Positions 33,592 to 41,177 of a stretch of 47,718 bases of DNA are shown piece after piece; the stretch's first letter is position 1, and each line of letters begins with the position of its first letter. The translations under genes and the position numbers were made by a program. Origin of the DNA: Streptomyces viridiviolaceus (GTDB taxonomy: Bacteria > Actinomycetota > Actinomycetes > Streptomycetales > Streptomycetaceae); contig NZ_BMWA01000006.1 in NCBI RefSeq assembly GCF_014650995.1, positions 77,076 through 124,793 of the forward strand. The letters run 5' to 3'. The notes under the pieces are model-generated. The model had not been told where the DNA came from. It ran no database searches and saw nothing but the letters and a program-made list of their open reading frames with translations.

Positions 33592-35175
33592 TCAGGCCGC
33601 CCAGGGCCAGTCGGCGTCCCGGGCCCCCTCCAGCAGCGGGACCATCCGGAAGGCGGCGTCCGAGAGGCCCCCGAAGGTGTGCCTGTTCGCTCTGCCCGAC
33701 GGGCCGTGGCCCGCCCGGTAACCGGCGAGGTTCCAGGTGTAGACCGGCACGTGCGGCGGGACCTGCTCGGTGGGGTCGCCGTGCCGGTTGTACGCGTACT
33801 GCTCGTCGGTGACGATCAGTACCCGGTCGTGCTTCCTGTAGTGCCGGCGGACCGCCTCGGTCGTGTCGGTGCCGCCCAGGTCGCCGAAGCGCCCCAGGAT
33901 CTTCAGCACCGACTCGCCCTTGCGGTACTGCACGCGGTTGCTGGACGTACCGAACTCGACGAGGTCCGCCTCCGCCGCCCGCAGCGCGAGCGCCGTGCCG
34001 AAGACCGCCGCGGCGTCGGCCCGGTTGAGCTCGGAGCGGTCCGACATCCGCGAGTAGAACATCGAGCCCGAACGGTCCACGAGGACCAGCGTGCGGCCGG
34101 GCAGCGCGGGCACGTTGGCCAGCGAGTGCCCGAGCGCCTGCTCCAGCGGGTACGCCCAGCGCAGCGACGGCGCGTGCCGGTACGCGGCGAGGTAGCGGAA
34201 GGGGAACTGCCGCGAACGCGCCACCTCGGCGGGGTCGCTGATCCGTGCCGCCACCTGGGCCGCGACCTCGTCGGACACGCCGGCCTCGTCGAAGTTGCGC
34301 AGGTTGCGGACGAGCGCCATCGCGCCCATGGACGGGATCACGGCCTCCCAGGCCGCCCGGTCCATCGGTCCCTGGAGCCATCCCGCCAGCATCTCCCAGG
34401 TGATGCCCGCCGCCGCGAGCCGCTCCGCCCCGTCGGGCGCCGTGACGACCGCCCGCCGCTCCTCGACGGGCAGCGCCATCAGCTCACGGTGCGCGGTGAG
34501 CACACGGACCGAGGCGGGCGGCACCGCGGTGTCCGGGTTGTGCCGGCGGTCGAGGGCGTACCGGAACAGCTCGCCCTGCCACGGCTTGTCCGGGTCCGGC
34601 GCCGCGTGCACCAGGTTGAGGATGTCGCCGAAGCGGTACCCCTTGGACGCGGTGTCGTACTTCAGCAGCGACTTGCCGTGGTAGAGCCGCCGTACGGCGT
34701 CGGCGACGCCCCGCTTGACCGGCTTGGGCACGGCACGCCCGTACGTCGCCGTCCAGTACGCGAGCAGCTCGCCGGGCTCGTCGGGCCGCTGGAGGACGGA
34801 GGCGACGACCTGCCGGTTGGCCGGACCGTCGGTGGCTCCGGCGTCGAGGCGGGCCTTGACGTACTCGGCGGCGCCCACGATCGAGGCGGTGCGCAGGTTG
34901 CCCTCGCCGCGCAGCCAGCCGAGCAGGCCGGCCGTCCACGACGGGTCGGTGACGGCGAGCTCGCGCACGAGCGTGGCGAACCGGTCGTCGCGGTCGGCGC
35001 CGGTCTCGTAGAAGGTCTGCTGCGACACGAAGTTGCCGACCGCGAGGAGGAAGAGCTCGGAGCGCGCGTCGCGCTCACGGCCCCGGCCGCCCTCGTGGGT
35101 GCGCAGTACGCGCCCGGTCGACGTCACGCGCGAGGTGGGCTGCGCCTTCGCGCCCCTGATGTTGAATCGCGCCAT
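33592..35175 (-). CDS. rsr: Ro60-related TROVE-domain RNA-binding protein (Rsr)
   Basis: A 527-aa orthologue of the Ro60 autoantigen. The N-terminal two-thirds is the alpha-helical TROVE ring that binds Y RNA on its outer surface and misfolded RNA ends in its hole (RDARSELFLLAVGNFVSQQTFY, ELAVTDPSWTAGLLGWLRGEGNLRTASI). The C-terminal vWA domain has the MIDAS motif in VLVDRSGSMFYSRM, with Thr in GGTDTTEAV and Asp in VLIVTDEQYAY. The start ATG 35175 (MARFNIRGAKAQP) follows GGGGGA at good spacing; the frame also runs upstream but through the RNA genes. The three Y-RNA-like genes lie directly upstream on the same strand, as expected for a bacterial Ro RNP. Confidence 0.95.
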   Translation of the reverse strand: MARFNIRGAKAQPTSRVTSTGRVLRTHEGGRGRERDARSELFLLAVGNFVSQQTFYETGADRDDRFATLVRELAVTDPSWTAGLLGWLRGEGNLRTASIVGAAEYVKARLDAGATDGPANRQVVASVLQRPDEPGELLAYWTATYGRAVPKPVKRGVADAVRRLYHGKSLLKYDTASKGYRFGDILNLVHAAPDPDKPWQGELFRYALDRRHNPDTAVPPASVRVLTAHRELMALPVEERRAVVTAPDGAERLAAAGITWEMLAGWLQGPMDRAAWEAVIPSMGAMALVRNLRNFDEAGVSDEVAAQVAARISDPAEVARSRQFPFRYLAAYRHAPSLRWAYPLEQALGHSLANVPALPGRTLVLVDRSGSMFYSRMSDRSELNRADAAAVFGTALALRAAEADLVEFGTSSNRVQYRKGESVLKILGRFGDLGGTDTTEAVRRHYRKHDRVLIVTDEQYAYNRHGDPTEQVPPHVPVYTWNLAGYRAGHGPSGRANRHTFGGLSDAAFRMVPLLEGARDADWPWAA

Positions 35176-35217
35176 GATGAATTCCCCCGAATTCGTCCGG
35201 AGGGAGGCGTGGCACAT

Positions 35218-35366
35218 GGCAGGTGCCCGAGGTCGGGATCGGCGACGGGAACATACGGATGCTCTGCCGATTGAGCTACACCGACCCGAAGTCGGTGACG
35301 GGAGTCGAACCCGCAACCGTCCGGACAAAGGGAAGTAACCGCTGCCTGCGCACCGGGCACCCTGCC
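35218..35366 (-). ncRNA. Y RNA C (YrlA-like, with tRNA-like module)
   Basis: About 149 nt, nearest to rsr. Closing helix: GGCA-g-GGTGCCC (35366-35355) pairs with GGGCACC-TGCC (35228-35218), with one bulged G. Then comes the motif GTGCG-CA-GGC, and a second helix GGCAGCGG / CCGTCGCC with an A-C mismatch at position 4, then TTACTTCC. The tRNA-like module lies at 35261-35314: T-arm GCGGG-TTCGACT-CCCGT, acceptor CACCGAC closed by a TTCGG loop with GTCGGTG, TA, and D-arm GCTC-AATCGGCA-GAGC. No free acceptor end or anticodon exists, so it is a tRNA mimic, not a tRNA. Confidence 0.85.
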
Positions 35367-35373
35367 ATCTGCT

Positions 35374-35454
35374 GCGCCTCCCGAGATCAAGTCGGCGGCG
35401 GCATCGGATTCTTTTGAGAGAAGAAGTAGCCGCAGCCCGCGCACCGGGAGGTGC
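35374..35454 (-). ncRNA. Y RNA B (minimal, no tRNA-like module)
   Basis: About 81 nt, between the other two. Closing helix CCTCCCG (35451-35445) / CGGGAGG (35383-35377), extended by a G-C and C-G pair. The internal-loop motif is GTGCG-CG-GGC. The second helix GGCTGCGGC / GCCGCCGCC has its single mismatch at position 4, exactly where RNAs A and C have theirs. TACTTC follows, then a short A/U-rich hairpin loop (TTCT...AGAA). The 3' side GACTTGATCT matches the same segment in A (GACCTGAACT). It keeps the Ro-binding part but has no T-arm, acceptor or D-arm. Confidence 0.75.
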
Positions 35455-35468
35455 ATGAAGTTTTCGGT

Positions 35469-35604
35469 GTCCAGAGTTCAGGTCGGCGGAACCGACAAGG
35501 TGCTCCAACCCCTGAGCTACACCGGCGCGTTGTGCCGGTGGCGGGACTCGAACCCGCGACCGCCCCATTATCAGTGGAAGTAGGTCCTGCCTTCGCACCT
35601 GGAC
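35469..35604 (-). ncRNA. Y RNA A (YrlA-like, with tRNA-like module)
   Basis: About 136 nt, first in the array. Closing helix GTCCAG (35604-35599) / CTGGAC (35474-35469). The motif GTGCGAAGGC is almost the CGAAGG of vertebrate and bacterial Y RNAs. The second helix GGCAGGACC / GGTTCCGCC has an A-C mismatch at position 4 and one G-U pair, then TACTTCC. The tRNA-like module is at 35502-35557: T-arm GCGGG-TTCGAGT-CCCGC, acceptor strands CACCGGC and GCCGGTG joined by a 7-base loop, TA, and D-arm GCTC-AGGGGTTG-GAGC. The module is attached through a short GGT/ACC stem in place of the anticodon arm. Confidence 0.88.
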
Positions 35605-35611
35605 GAGAATT

Positions 35612-35641
35612 ACCTTAGGCGGCGGGTCGCGGGGCGAGCGA
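35612..35641 (-). promoter_or_regulatory. Predicted promoter of the Y RNA-rsr unit
   Basis: On the minus strand a TAAGGT -10 box (35617-35612) lies exactly 7 bases before the first base of RNA A (35604). A weak -35 (TCGCTC, 35641-35636) lies 18 bp upstream. The promoter sits in the short gap right after the phoX stop (35651). The three RNAs and rsr follow with no visible terminator. Confidence 0.5.
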
Positions 35642-35650
35642 ACGATTTAA

Positions 35651-37102
35651 TCACCGGCGCTTCTGCCGCTTCCAGGGGCCGGTGACGGCCAGCATGATGC
35701 CCGGGTCCTGGATGTTGGCGTACAGGGTCCGCCCGTCGGGCGAGAAGGTGACGCCGGTGAACTCGCTGTATTCGGGCTCCTCTTCGGTGCCGATGTTCAG
35801 CTCGTTGCGGGCGATGGGGTACGTGCGCCCGCTGTCGGTGGCACCGAACAGGTGCTGGACGCCGTCGCCGTCCTCGGCGATGACCAGGCCGCCGTACGGG
35901 GAGACGGTGATGTTGTCGGGGCCGTCGAAGGCACCGTCCGCCGACGGGTCGGGGTTGACGCCGAGGAGGACCTTGAGGGTGAGGGTGCGGCGCTTCGGGT
36001 CGTAGAACCAGACCTGGCCGTCGTGCGGCCGGCCGGGGCTCTCGTCACGGGCGTAGGAGGAGACGATGTAGGCGCCGCCGTCGGCCCACCACATGCCCTC
36101 CAGCTTGCGGGCGCGGGTGACCTGTCCGGCGGTGAACTGCTTGCGCACGGAGACGGTCCGCGCGTCGCGGTCGGGGACCTCGATCCAGTCGACACCGTAG
36201 ACGGTGCCGGTCTTCGTGGCGCGGGAGAGGTCGTCGACGAACCTGCCGCCGGAGTCGAAGCACTTGAAGGCCTCGAGGCGCCCGGCGTCGTCGGCGAGGG
36301 TGCGCAGCCGGCCGCGGCCGTGGCGGAAGCCCTCCGGCGGCGTCCAGCGGTAGAGCAAGCCGTTGGGGCCGGAGGCGTCCTCGGTGAGGTAGAGGTGGCC
36401 CCGCTTGGGGTCGACGACGACGGCCTCGTGGGCGTAGCGGCCGAGCGCCTTGACCGGCTCGGGGTCGCGGTTGGCCCGCCGGTCCTCGGGGTCGACCTCG
36501 AAGACGTAGCCGTGGTCCTTGGTCATCCCCTCCTCGCCGGCCTTGTCCTCGGTCTCCTCGCAGGTCAGCCAGGTACCCCACGGGGTGCTGCCGCCCGCGC
36601 AGTTGGTGGACGTGCCGGCGATGCCCACCCATTCGGCGACGTGGCCGCCGGGGCGGACCTCGACGACCGTGCAGCCGCCGGAGGCGGCCGGGTCGTAGAC
36701 GAGTCCCTCGGTCAGCGGGACGGGGTGGGGCCAGTCGGCGCGGGGGCCGCCCAGTTCGTGGTTGTTGACCAGGAGGGTGGAACCGCGCGGGCCGTCGAAG
36801 GTGGCGGTGCCGTCGTGGTTGGAAGGGGTGAACTCGCCCGACTCCAGCCGGGTCCGGCCGCAGTACGTGATGATCTCGTACCGGAAGCCGGCGGGCAGGG
36901 CGAGGATGCCGTCGGGGTCGGGGAGCAGCGGTCCGTAGCCGACCCCGGCGTGCCCGGAACCGTGGTCCTCGCCGACGCTCTCGGTGTCCGTGGACGCCAG
37001 CGCGTTCGGGGCGGAGGCGAGGGCGCCGACGCTGCCCGCCAGCGCGACGCCGGCGCCGGTGAGCGCGGATCGTCTGGCGAAGTCCCTGCGGGTGAGCGAC
37101 AT
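35651..37102 (-). CDS. phoX: PhoX-family (DUF839) secreted alkaline phosphatase
   Basis: A 483-aa exported protein of the PhoX/DUF839 family, calcium/iron-dependent alkaline phosphatases. The Tat signal is MSLTRRDFARRSALTGAGVAL with an Ala-rich h-region. The propeller fold shows STLLVNNHELGGPRADWP, AGTSTNCAGGSTPWGTWLTCEETED (the family signature with Cys and Glu), ALGRYAHEAVVVDPKRGHLYLTEDA and FTGVTFSPDGRTLYANIQDPG. ATG 37102 has AGGAG 6-10 bases upstream. A PHO box at 37171-37192 suggests PhoP activation at low phosphate. The protein is probably a phosphate-scavenging enzyme of the cell surface or exterior. Confidence 0.9.
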   Translation of the reverse strand: MSLTRRDFARRSALTGAGVALAGSVGALASAPNALASTDTESVGEDHGSGHAGVGYGPLLPDPDGILALPAGFRYEIITYCGRTRLESGEFTPSNHDGTATFDGPRGSTLLVNNHELGGPRADWPHPVPLTEGLVYDPAASGGCTVVEVRPGGHVAEWVGIAGTSTNCAGGSTPWGTWLTCEETEDKAGEEGMTKDHGYVFEVDPEDRRANRDPEPVKALGRYAHEAVVVDPKRGHLYLTEDASGPNGLLYRWTPPEGFRHGRGRLRTLADDAGRLEAFKCFDSGGRFVDDLSRATKTGTVYGVDWIEVPDRDARTVSVRKQFTAGQVTRARKLEGMWWADGGAYIVSSYARDESPGRPHDGQVWFYDPKRRTLTLKVLLGVNPDPSADGAFDGPDNITVSPYGGLVIAEDGDGVQHLFGATDSGRTYPIARNELNIGTEEEPEYSEFTGVTFSPDGRTLYANIQDPGIMLAVTGPWKRQKRR

Positions 37103-37170
37103 GGTGTCTCCTGTGACGGTGGGCGTTCCGTGGAGGGTGACGGGCTTCGGTCCGGCGTCACCGTCCCGCT

Positions 37171-37192
37171 CATGCCTGAACGCGAGTTGAAC
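37171..37192 (-). promoter_or_regulatory. PHO box upstream of phoX
   Basis: On the minus strand GTTCAACTCGC-GTTCAGGCATG forms two direct repeat units with 11-bp spacing, each beginning GTTCA, as in Streptomyces PhoP boxes (GTTCACC-like repeats). The site is about 70-90 bases upstream of the phoX start. Confidence 0.7.
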
Positions 37193-37620
37193 GCAGGACG
37201 ACCTCTCCCGGCTCGCTTGCGTGAATCCGGGCGGGGCCCGCCCGGTGACGCCCGGGCCCCTCCAGGTCCTGCCGTGGACGCACCCGCGCGAGCCTCGGCC
37301 GGACGGCGCTCGCCCCTCCACCCGTCCGGCTCACGCCCGCCCTGCGCCGACCGGACGACACCACCGGGCCCACTCCGGTCGCTCCCGGCCGACCCGCTCA
37401 CGACGGTGCCGCCGCGCACCCCGGGTGGTCCGGCCATCGAACGCGCGCCCATGTGCCGCACTCCGCAGTGGACCGCGCCCCTGTCGCGCCGGGGTCACAT
37501 CCCCCAGCGACGTCACCCGGCCGACCCGCCCGCGACGATGCCACCGCACACCCCCGGCCAGCACGACCACCGGCCCCACGCACCGCACCCCCGCAGCCCA
37601 CCGGCCCCCGTGGCGTCAGG
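37193..37620. other. 428-bp gene-free C/A-rich spacer
   Basis: No coding frame with protein-like composition is found on either strand. The stretch is rich in short decayed repeats: a unit around gacccgctcacgacggtgcc (about 37391) recurs as gacccgcccgcgacgatgcc (about 37521), roughly 130 bases apart. It resembles the repeat-laden spacers at 1-222 and 21412-21655. No terminator or RNA gene is evident. Confidence 0.5.
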
Positions 37621-39051
37621 TCAGGTCCCGTGCTGGGAGCGGGCCTTGAAGGCCGCCTTGCGGGCCTCCTTGGCGATCTTCTTGTCCGGATGCAGCCGGC
37701 CCATCGCCTCCAGGACGTCCGCGGTGGCCGGGTGCTCGACCCGCCAGACGGTGTCGAAGAAGCCGCTGTGCTGCCGGGCCAGTCCCTGCACCAGGGCGCG
37801 CAGTTCCTCGGAGTTGCCCTCGGCCGCGAGCTGTGCGGCCAGGGTGTCGATGGTCAGCCAGAAGACCATCGTCTCCGGCGGCGCGGGCACGTCCCGGGCA
37901 CCGTGCTCGGTCAGCCAGACCCGGGCCAGCCCGCCGAGTTCGGCGTCGTCGAGGACCTCCCGCAGGGCGGGCTCGGCCTCGGCGCCGACCAGGGACAGCG
38001 CCTGCTGGCAGCGCAGCCGCCGCAGCGGCGCGCCGGCGTCCGAGCCGCGCGCCGCGGCCAGCAGTTCGCGCGCCGCGGCGAGGGGCTCCCGGCGGGCCAG
38101 CCACTGCTCGGTCTCGGCGTGGGCGGCTGCCGGCGGGTAGGGAGCGGTGCCGTCGAGCAGCGCGTCGGCGCCCTTGTCGGCCAGGTCCCCGACGGCCGGT
38201 GCGGTGAACCCGGCCTCCAGCAGCCGGGCCCGCAGTCCGTACAGTCCGAGCGGGGTCAGCCGCACCATGCCGTAGCGGGAGACGTCGGTCTCGTCGACGG
38301 GGGCGGCGGGCTCCTCCTCGGCCTCCGCCATGAGGGCCTCGTCGACCGGCTGGTACTCGACGAGGCCGGACGGCTCCAGCAACCGGAACTGGTCGTCCAG
38401 CCGCATCATCGCGTCCGACACCTGTTCCAGGACGTCGTTGGTGGGCTCGCCCATGTCGCTCGGCACGAGGACGGAGGCGGCCAGCGCGGGCAGCGGCACC
38501 GGGGCGCCCTGGGGACCGTCCTCACCGGCGGTGAGCACGTACAGGTTGCCGAGCACCCCGTCGAGGAACTCCGCCTCGGCCTCCGGGTCCCAGTCGAGGG
38601 ACGACAGGTCGAGCTCGCCCTCGCCCTCCGCCATCGCGTCGACCAGGCCGCCGAGGTCGGGCACACTCGCGTCGGCGAGCACCGCCTCCAGGGCCGCGAG
38701 CCACACCCCGAGCACGTCCTGCGGGGAGCCGCCGGTGAGCAGGGCGAGGTCCTCGCCCGCCGCGACCGTGCCCGCCTCCTCGTCGGTGATCTCGACGAGC
38801 CCGGTGTCCACAGCGACCCGCCACGCCTCGCTCGCGTACGCCGCGGCGTCGTCCCCGCTCAGCCCGAGCACCTCGGCCGCCGCGGGCAGCTGCTCCTCGA
38901 CGAGCCCGCCCCCTGCGTCCACGCGGGTGCCGGGGCCGGCCCAGCGGGCGAGCCGCGCGGCCCGGGAGAGCAACGGGGTGGACAACGCATCGCGGGCCAG
39001 CTCCGCTTCGGGGCGCAGCCGCGCGGGCGGCAGGGTGGAGCTGTCTGACAT
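37621..39051 (-). CDS. Conserved acidic protein of unknown function
   Basis: A 476-aa cytoplasmic, strongly acidic, Ala/Leu-rich protein, probably all-helical (for example AELARDALSTPLLSRAARLARWAG and GGLVEEQLPAAAEVLGLSGDDAAAYASEAWRVA). The internal part RYGMVRLTPLGLYGLRARLLEAGF resembles a winged-helix hinge, and the C-terminal section ARVWLTEHGARD and VLEAMGRLHPDKKIAKEARKAAF looks like HEAT-type repeats. No signal peptide or catalytic motif. I recognise it only as a streptomycete conserved hypothetical; its role is unknown. ATG 39051. Confidence 0.8.
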   Translation of the reverse strand: MSDSSTLPPARLRPEAELARDALSTPLLSRAARLARWAGPGTRVDAGGGLVEEQLPAAAEVLGLSGDDAAAYASEAWRVAVDTGLVEITDEEAGTVAAGEDLALLTGGSPQDVLGVWLAALEAVLADASVPDLGGLVDAMAEGEGELDLSSLDWDPEAEAEFLDGVLGNLYVLTAGEDGPQGAPVPLPALAASVLVPSDMGEPTNDVLEQVSDAMMRLDDQFRLLEPSGLVEYQPVDEALMAEAEEEPAAPVDETDVSRYGMVRLTPLGLYGLRARLLEAGFTAPAVGDLADKGADALLDGTAPYPPAAAHAETEQWLARREPLAAARELLAAARGSDAGAPLRRLRCQQALSLVGAEAEPALREVLDDAELGGLARVWLTEHGARDVPAPPETMVFWLTIDTLAAQLAAEGNSEELRALVQGLARQHSGFFDTVWRVEHPATADVLEAMGRLHPDKKIAKEARKAAFKARSQHGT

Positions 39052-39326
39052 CTGCTGTTTCTCCTCGCGCGCCTCGTCGGCCGTACGGCCATCCGGGCGC
39101 CGTACGGCTCAGCCGCTCAGCCTAGACGGGTTTCCACCCATGCCGCCCGGTTCATCTCCTCGTCGATCGCCGTACATGGCCGAAACCTTGACAACTGGCC
39201 TGACCAGGCAGGAGATTGACGCGCGTAGAAAGCGGGGGGACAAGTGTTCACTCAGTACACCTGAATCCCTCCTGCCCCTAGCCCCACCCTCGTCCCGGCG
39301 CTTCGTCACGTCCCCGGAGGGATCCG

Positions 39327-41153
39327 TTGGCCAGCAAGTCCTCCGCGCGCCTCGCCGCGCTCACCGTCGCCGCCGTCTGTTCCGCGGCGTCCACCGTCGT
39401 CCTCACCTCGCCCGCGCACGCCGACGCCGTGCGCGTCCACGACATCCAGGGCACCACCCGGACGTCCCCGTACGCCGGCCGGCAGGTCACGGACGTGGCC
39501 GGAATCGTCACCGGCGTCCGCGGCTACGGCTCCTCCAGAGGTTTCTGGATCCAGGATCCGCAGCCGGACGCCGACCCGGCCACCAGCGAGGGCGTCTTCG
39601 TCTTCACGAGCTCCACCCCGAAGGTCGCCGTCGGCGACGCGGTCACCGTGTCCGGCACGGTCTCGGAGTACGTCCCCGGCGGCACCTCCTCCGGGAACCA
39701 GTCGCTGACCGAGATCACCCGCCCGACGGTCACCGTGGTCTCCACCGGCAACGCGGTCCCGGCCGCCGCGGTCGTCTCCGCCCGGTCCGTGCCGCGCGCG
39801 TACGCCCCCGCGGGCGACCCCGCCGCGGGCGGTTCGGTCAACGCCCTGCCGCTCCGTCCGGCGACCTACGCCCTGGACTACTACGAGTCCCTGGAGGGCA
39901 TGAACGTCCAGGTCGCCGACGCCCGCGTGGTCGGCGCCTCCGACCCGTACACCGAGCTGTGGGTGACGGTGAAGCCCTGGGAGAACGCGAACCGCCGCGG
40001 CGGCACGGTCTACGGCACCTACGACTCCCAGAACACCGGCCGGCTGCAGATCCAGTCCCTCGGCAAGCCCGCCGACTTCCCCGACGCCAACGTGGGCGAC
40101 ACCCTCGCCGGCGCCACCACCGGCCCGCTGGACTACAACCAGTACGGCGGATACACGCTGGTCGCGGGCGGGATCGGCACGCTGAGGAGCGGGGGCCTGG
40201 AGCGCGAGACCACCCGCGAGCAGGCGCGCGACGAGCTGGCGGTGGCGACGTACAACGTCGAGAACCTCGACCCGTCCGACGACACCTTCGACGCGCACGC
40301 GGCCGCGATCGTGCACAACCTGTCCTCCCCCGACATCGTGTCGCTGGAGGAGATACAGGACGACAACGGCGCCACGGACGACGGCACGGTGGCCGCCGGC
40401 CGGACGGTGGGCAAGCTGATCGACGCCATCGTGGCGGCCGGCGGCCCCCGGTACGACTGGCGCTCCATCGACCCGGCCGACGGCGAGGACGGCGGCCAGC
40501 CCGGCGGCAACATCCGCCAGGCGTTCCTGTTCAACCCGGAGCGGGTCTCCTTCACCGACCGCAGCGGCGGCGACGCGACCACCGCCACGGGCGTGACGAA
40601 GGTGCGGGGCAAGGCCGCGCTGACGCTCTCCCCCGGCCGCGTGGACCCGGCGAACCCCGCCTGGGCGGACAGCCGCAAGCCGCTGGCCGGCGAGTTCGTC
40701 TTCGATGGCCGGACGGTCTTCGTCATCGCCAACCACTTCAACTCCAAGGGCGGCGACCAGGGTCTGACCGCGCAGTACCAGCCGCCGGCGCGCAGCTCGG
40801 AGACCCAGCGCCACCTGCAGGCGGAGGCGGTCAACACCTTCGTCAAGGAGATCCTCGGCGCGCAGAAGAACGCCGATGTCATCGCCCTGGGCGACATCAA
40901 CGACTTCGAGTTCTCCGGGACCACCCGGATCCTGGAGGACGACGGCGCGCTGTGGTCGGCGGTCAAGTCGCTTCCGCGGAGCGAGCGTTACTCCTACGTC
41001 TACCAGGGCAACAGCCAGGTCCTCGACCAGATCCTGGTCAGCCCGTCGATCCGGCACGGCGGCCACCTGTCCTACGACAGCGTGCACATCAACGCCGAGT
41101 TCCACGACCAGATCAGCGACCACGACCCGCAGGTGCTGCGGTTCCGTCCGTAA
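39327..41153 (+). CDS. Secreted ExeM/NucH-type endonuclease
   Basis: A 608-aa exported nuclease. The signal peptide SSARLAALTVAAVCSAASTVVL ends at SPAHA near residue 31. An OB-fold-like module follows (VTDVAGIVTGVRGYGSSRGFWIQDP, VAVGDAVTVSGTVSEY), as in ExeM/NucH proteins. The endonuclease/exonuclease/phosphatase domain has VATYNVENLDPSDD, DIVSLEEIQDDNGATD (catalytic Glu), FVIANHFNSKGGDQG, IALGDINDFEFSG and ISDHDPQVLRF (catalytic His/Asp). TTG 39327 has GGAGGG upstream. It probably degrades external DNA for phosphate or nutrient recovery; the neighbour phoX fits this. Confidence 0.9.
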   Translation: MASKSSARLAALTVAAVCSAASTVVLTSPAHADAVRVHDIQGTTRTSPYAGRQVTDVAGIVTGVRGYGSSRGFWIQDPQPDADPATSEGVFVFTSSTPKVAVGDAVTVSGTVSEYVPGGTSSGNQSLTEITRPTVTVVSTGNAVPAAAVVSARSVPRAYAPAGDPAAGGSVNALPLRPATYALDYYESLEGMNVQVADARVVGASDPYTELWVTVKPWENANRRGGTVYGTYDSQNTGRLQIQSLGKPADFPDANVGDTLAGATTGPLDYNQYGGYTLVAGGIGTLRSGGLERETTREQARDELAVATYNVENLDPSDDTFDAHAAAIVHNLSSPDIVSLEEIQDDNGATDDGTVAAGRTVGKLIDAIVAAGGPRYDWRSIDPADGEDGGQPGGNIRQAFLFNPERVSFTDRSGGDATTATGVTKVRGKAALTLSPGRVDPANPAWADSRKPLAGEFVFDGRTVFVIANHFNSKGGDQGLTAQYQPPARSSETQRHLQAEAVNTFVKEILGAQKNADVIALGDINDFEFSGTTRILEDDGALWSAVKSLPRSERYSYVYQGNSQVLDQILVSPSIRHGGHLSYDSVHINAEFHDQISDHDPQVLRFRP

Positions 41154-41177
41154 CCGGCGGCCCGCCGGGGAGCGGGT

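Noticed and set aside
35261..35557. Two tRNA genes on the minus strand
   Set aside because: The T-arm precedes the D-arm, the acceptor strands are joined by a short loop, and there is no anticodon arm or 3' end to charge. They are parts of Y-type RNAs.
35176..35598. N-terminal extension of the TROVE protein through the RNA array
   Set aside because: The frame is open by chance; its translation is not protein-like, it crosses all three RNAs, and a good ribosome-binding site precedes ATG 35175.
39249..39275. PHO box ahead of the secreted nuclease (gttcactcagtacacctg)
   Set aside because: Only one GTTCA unit; the second 11-bp unit does not match, so phosphate control is not supported by sequence.
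39306..41123. 605-aa minus-strand frame opposite the nuclease
   Set aside because: Shadow of the plus-strand nuclease, whose signal peptide and catalytic motifs are intact.
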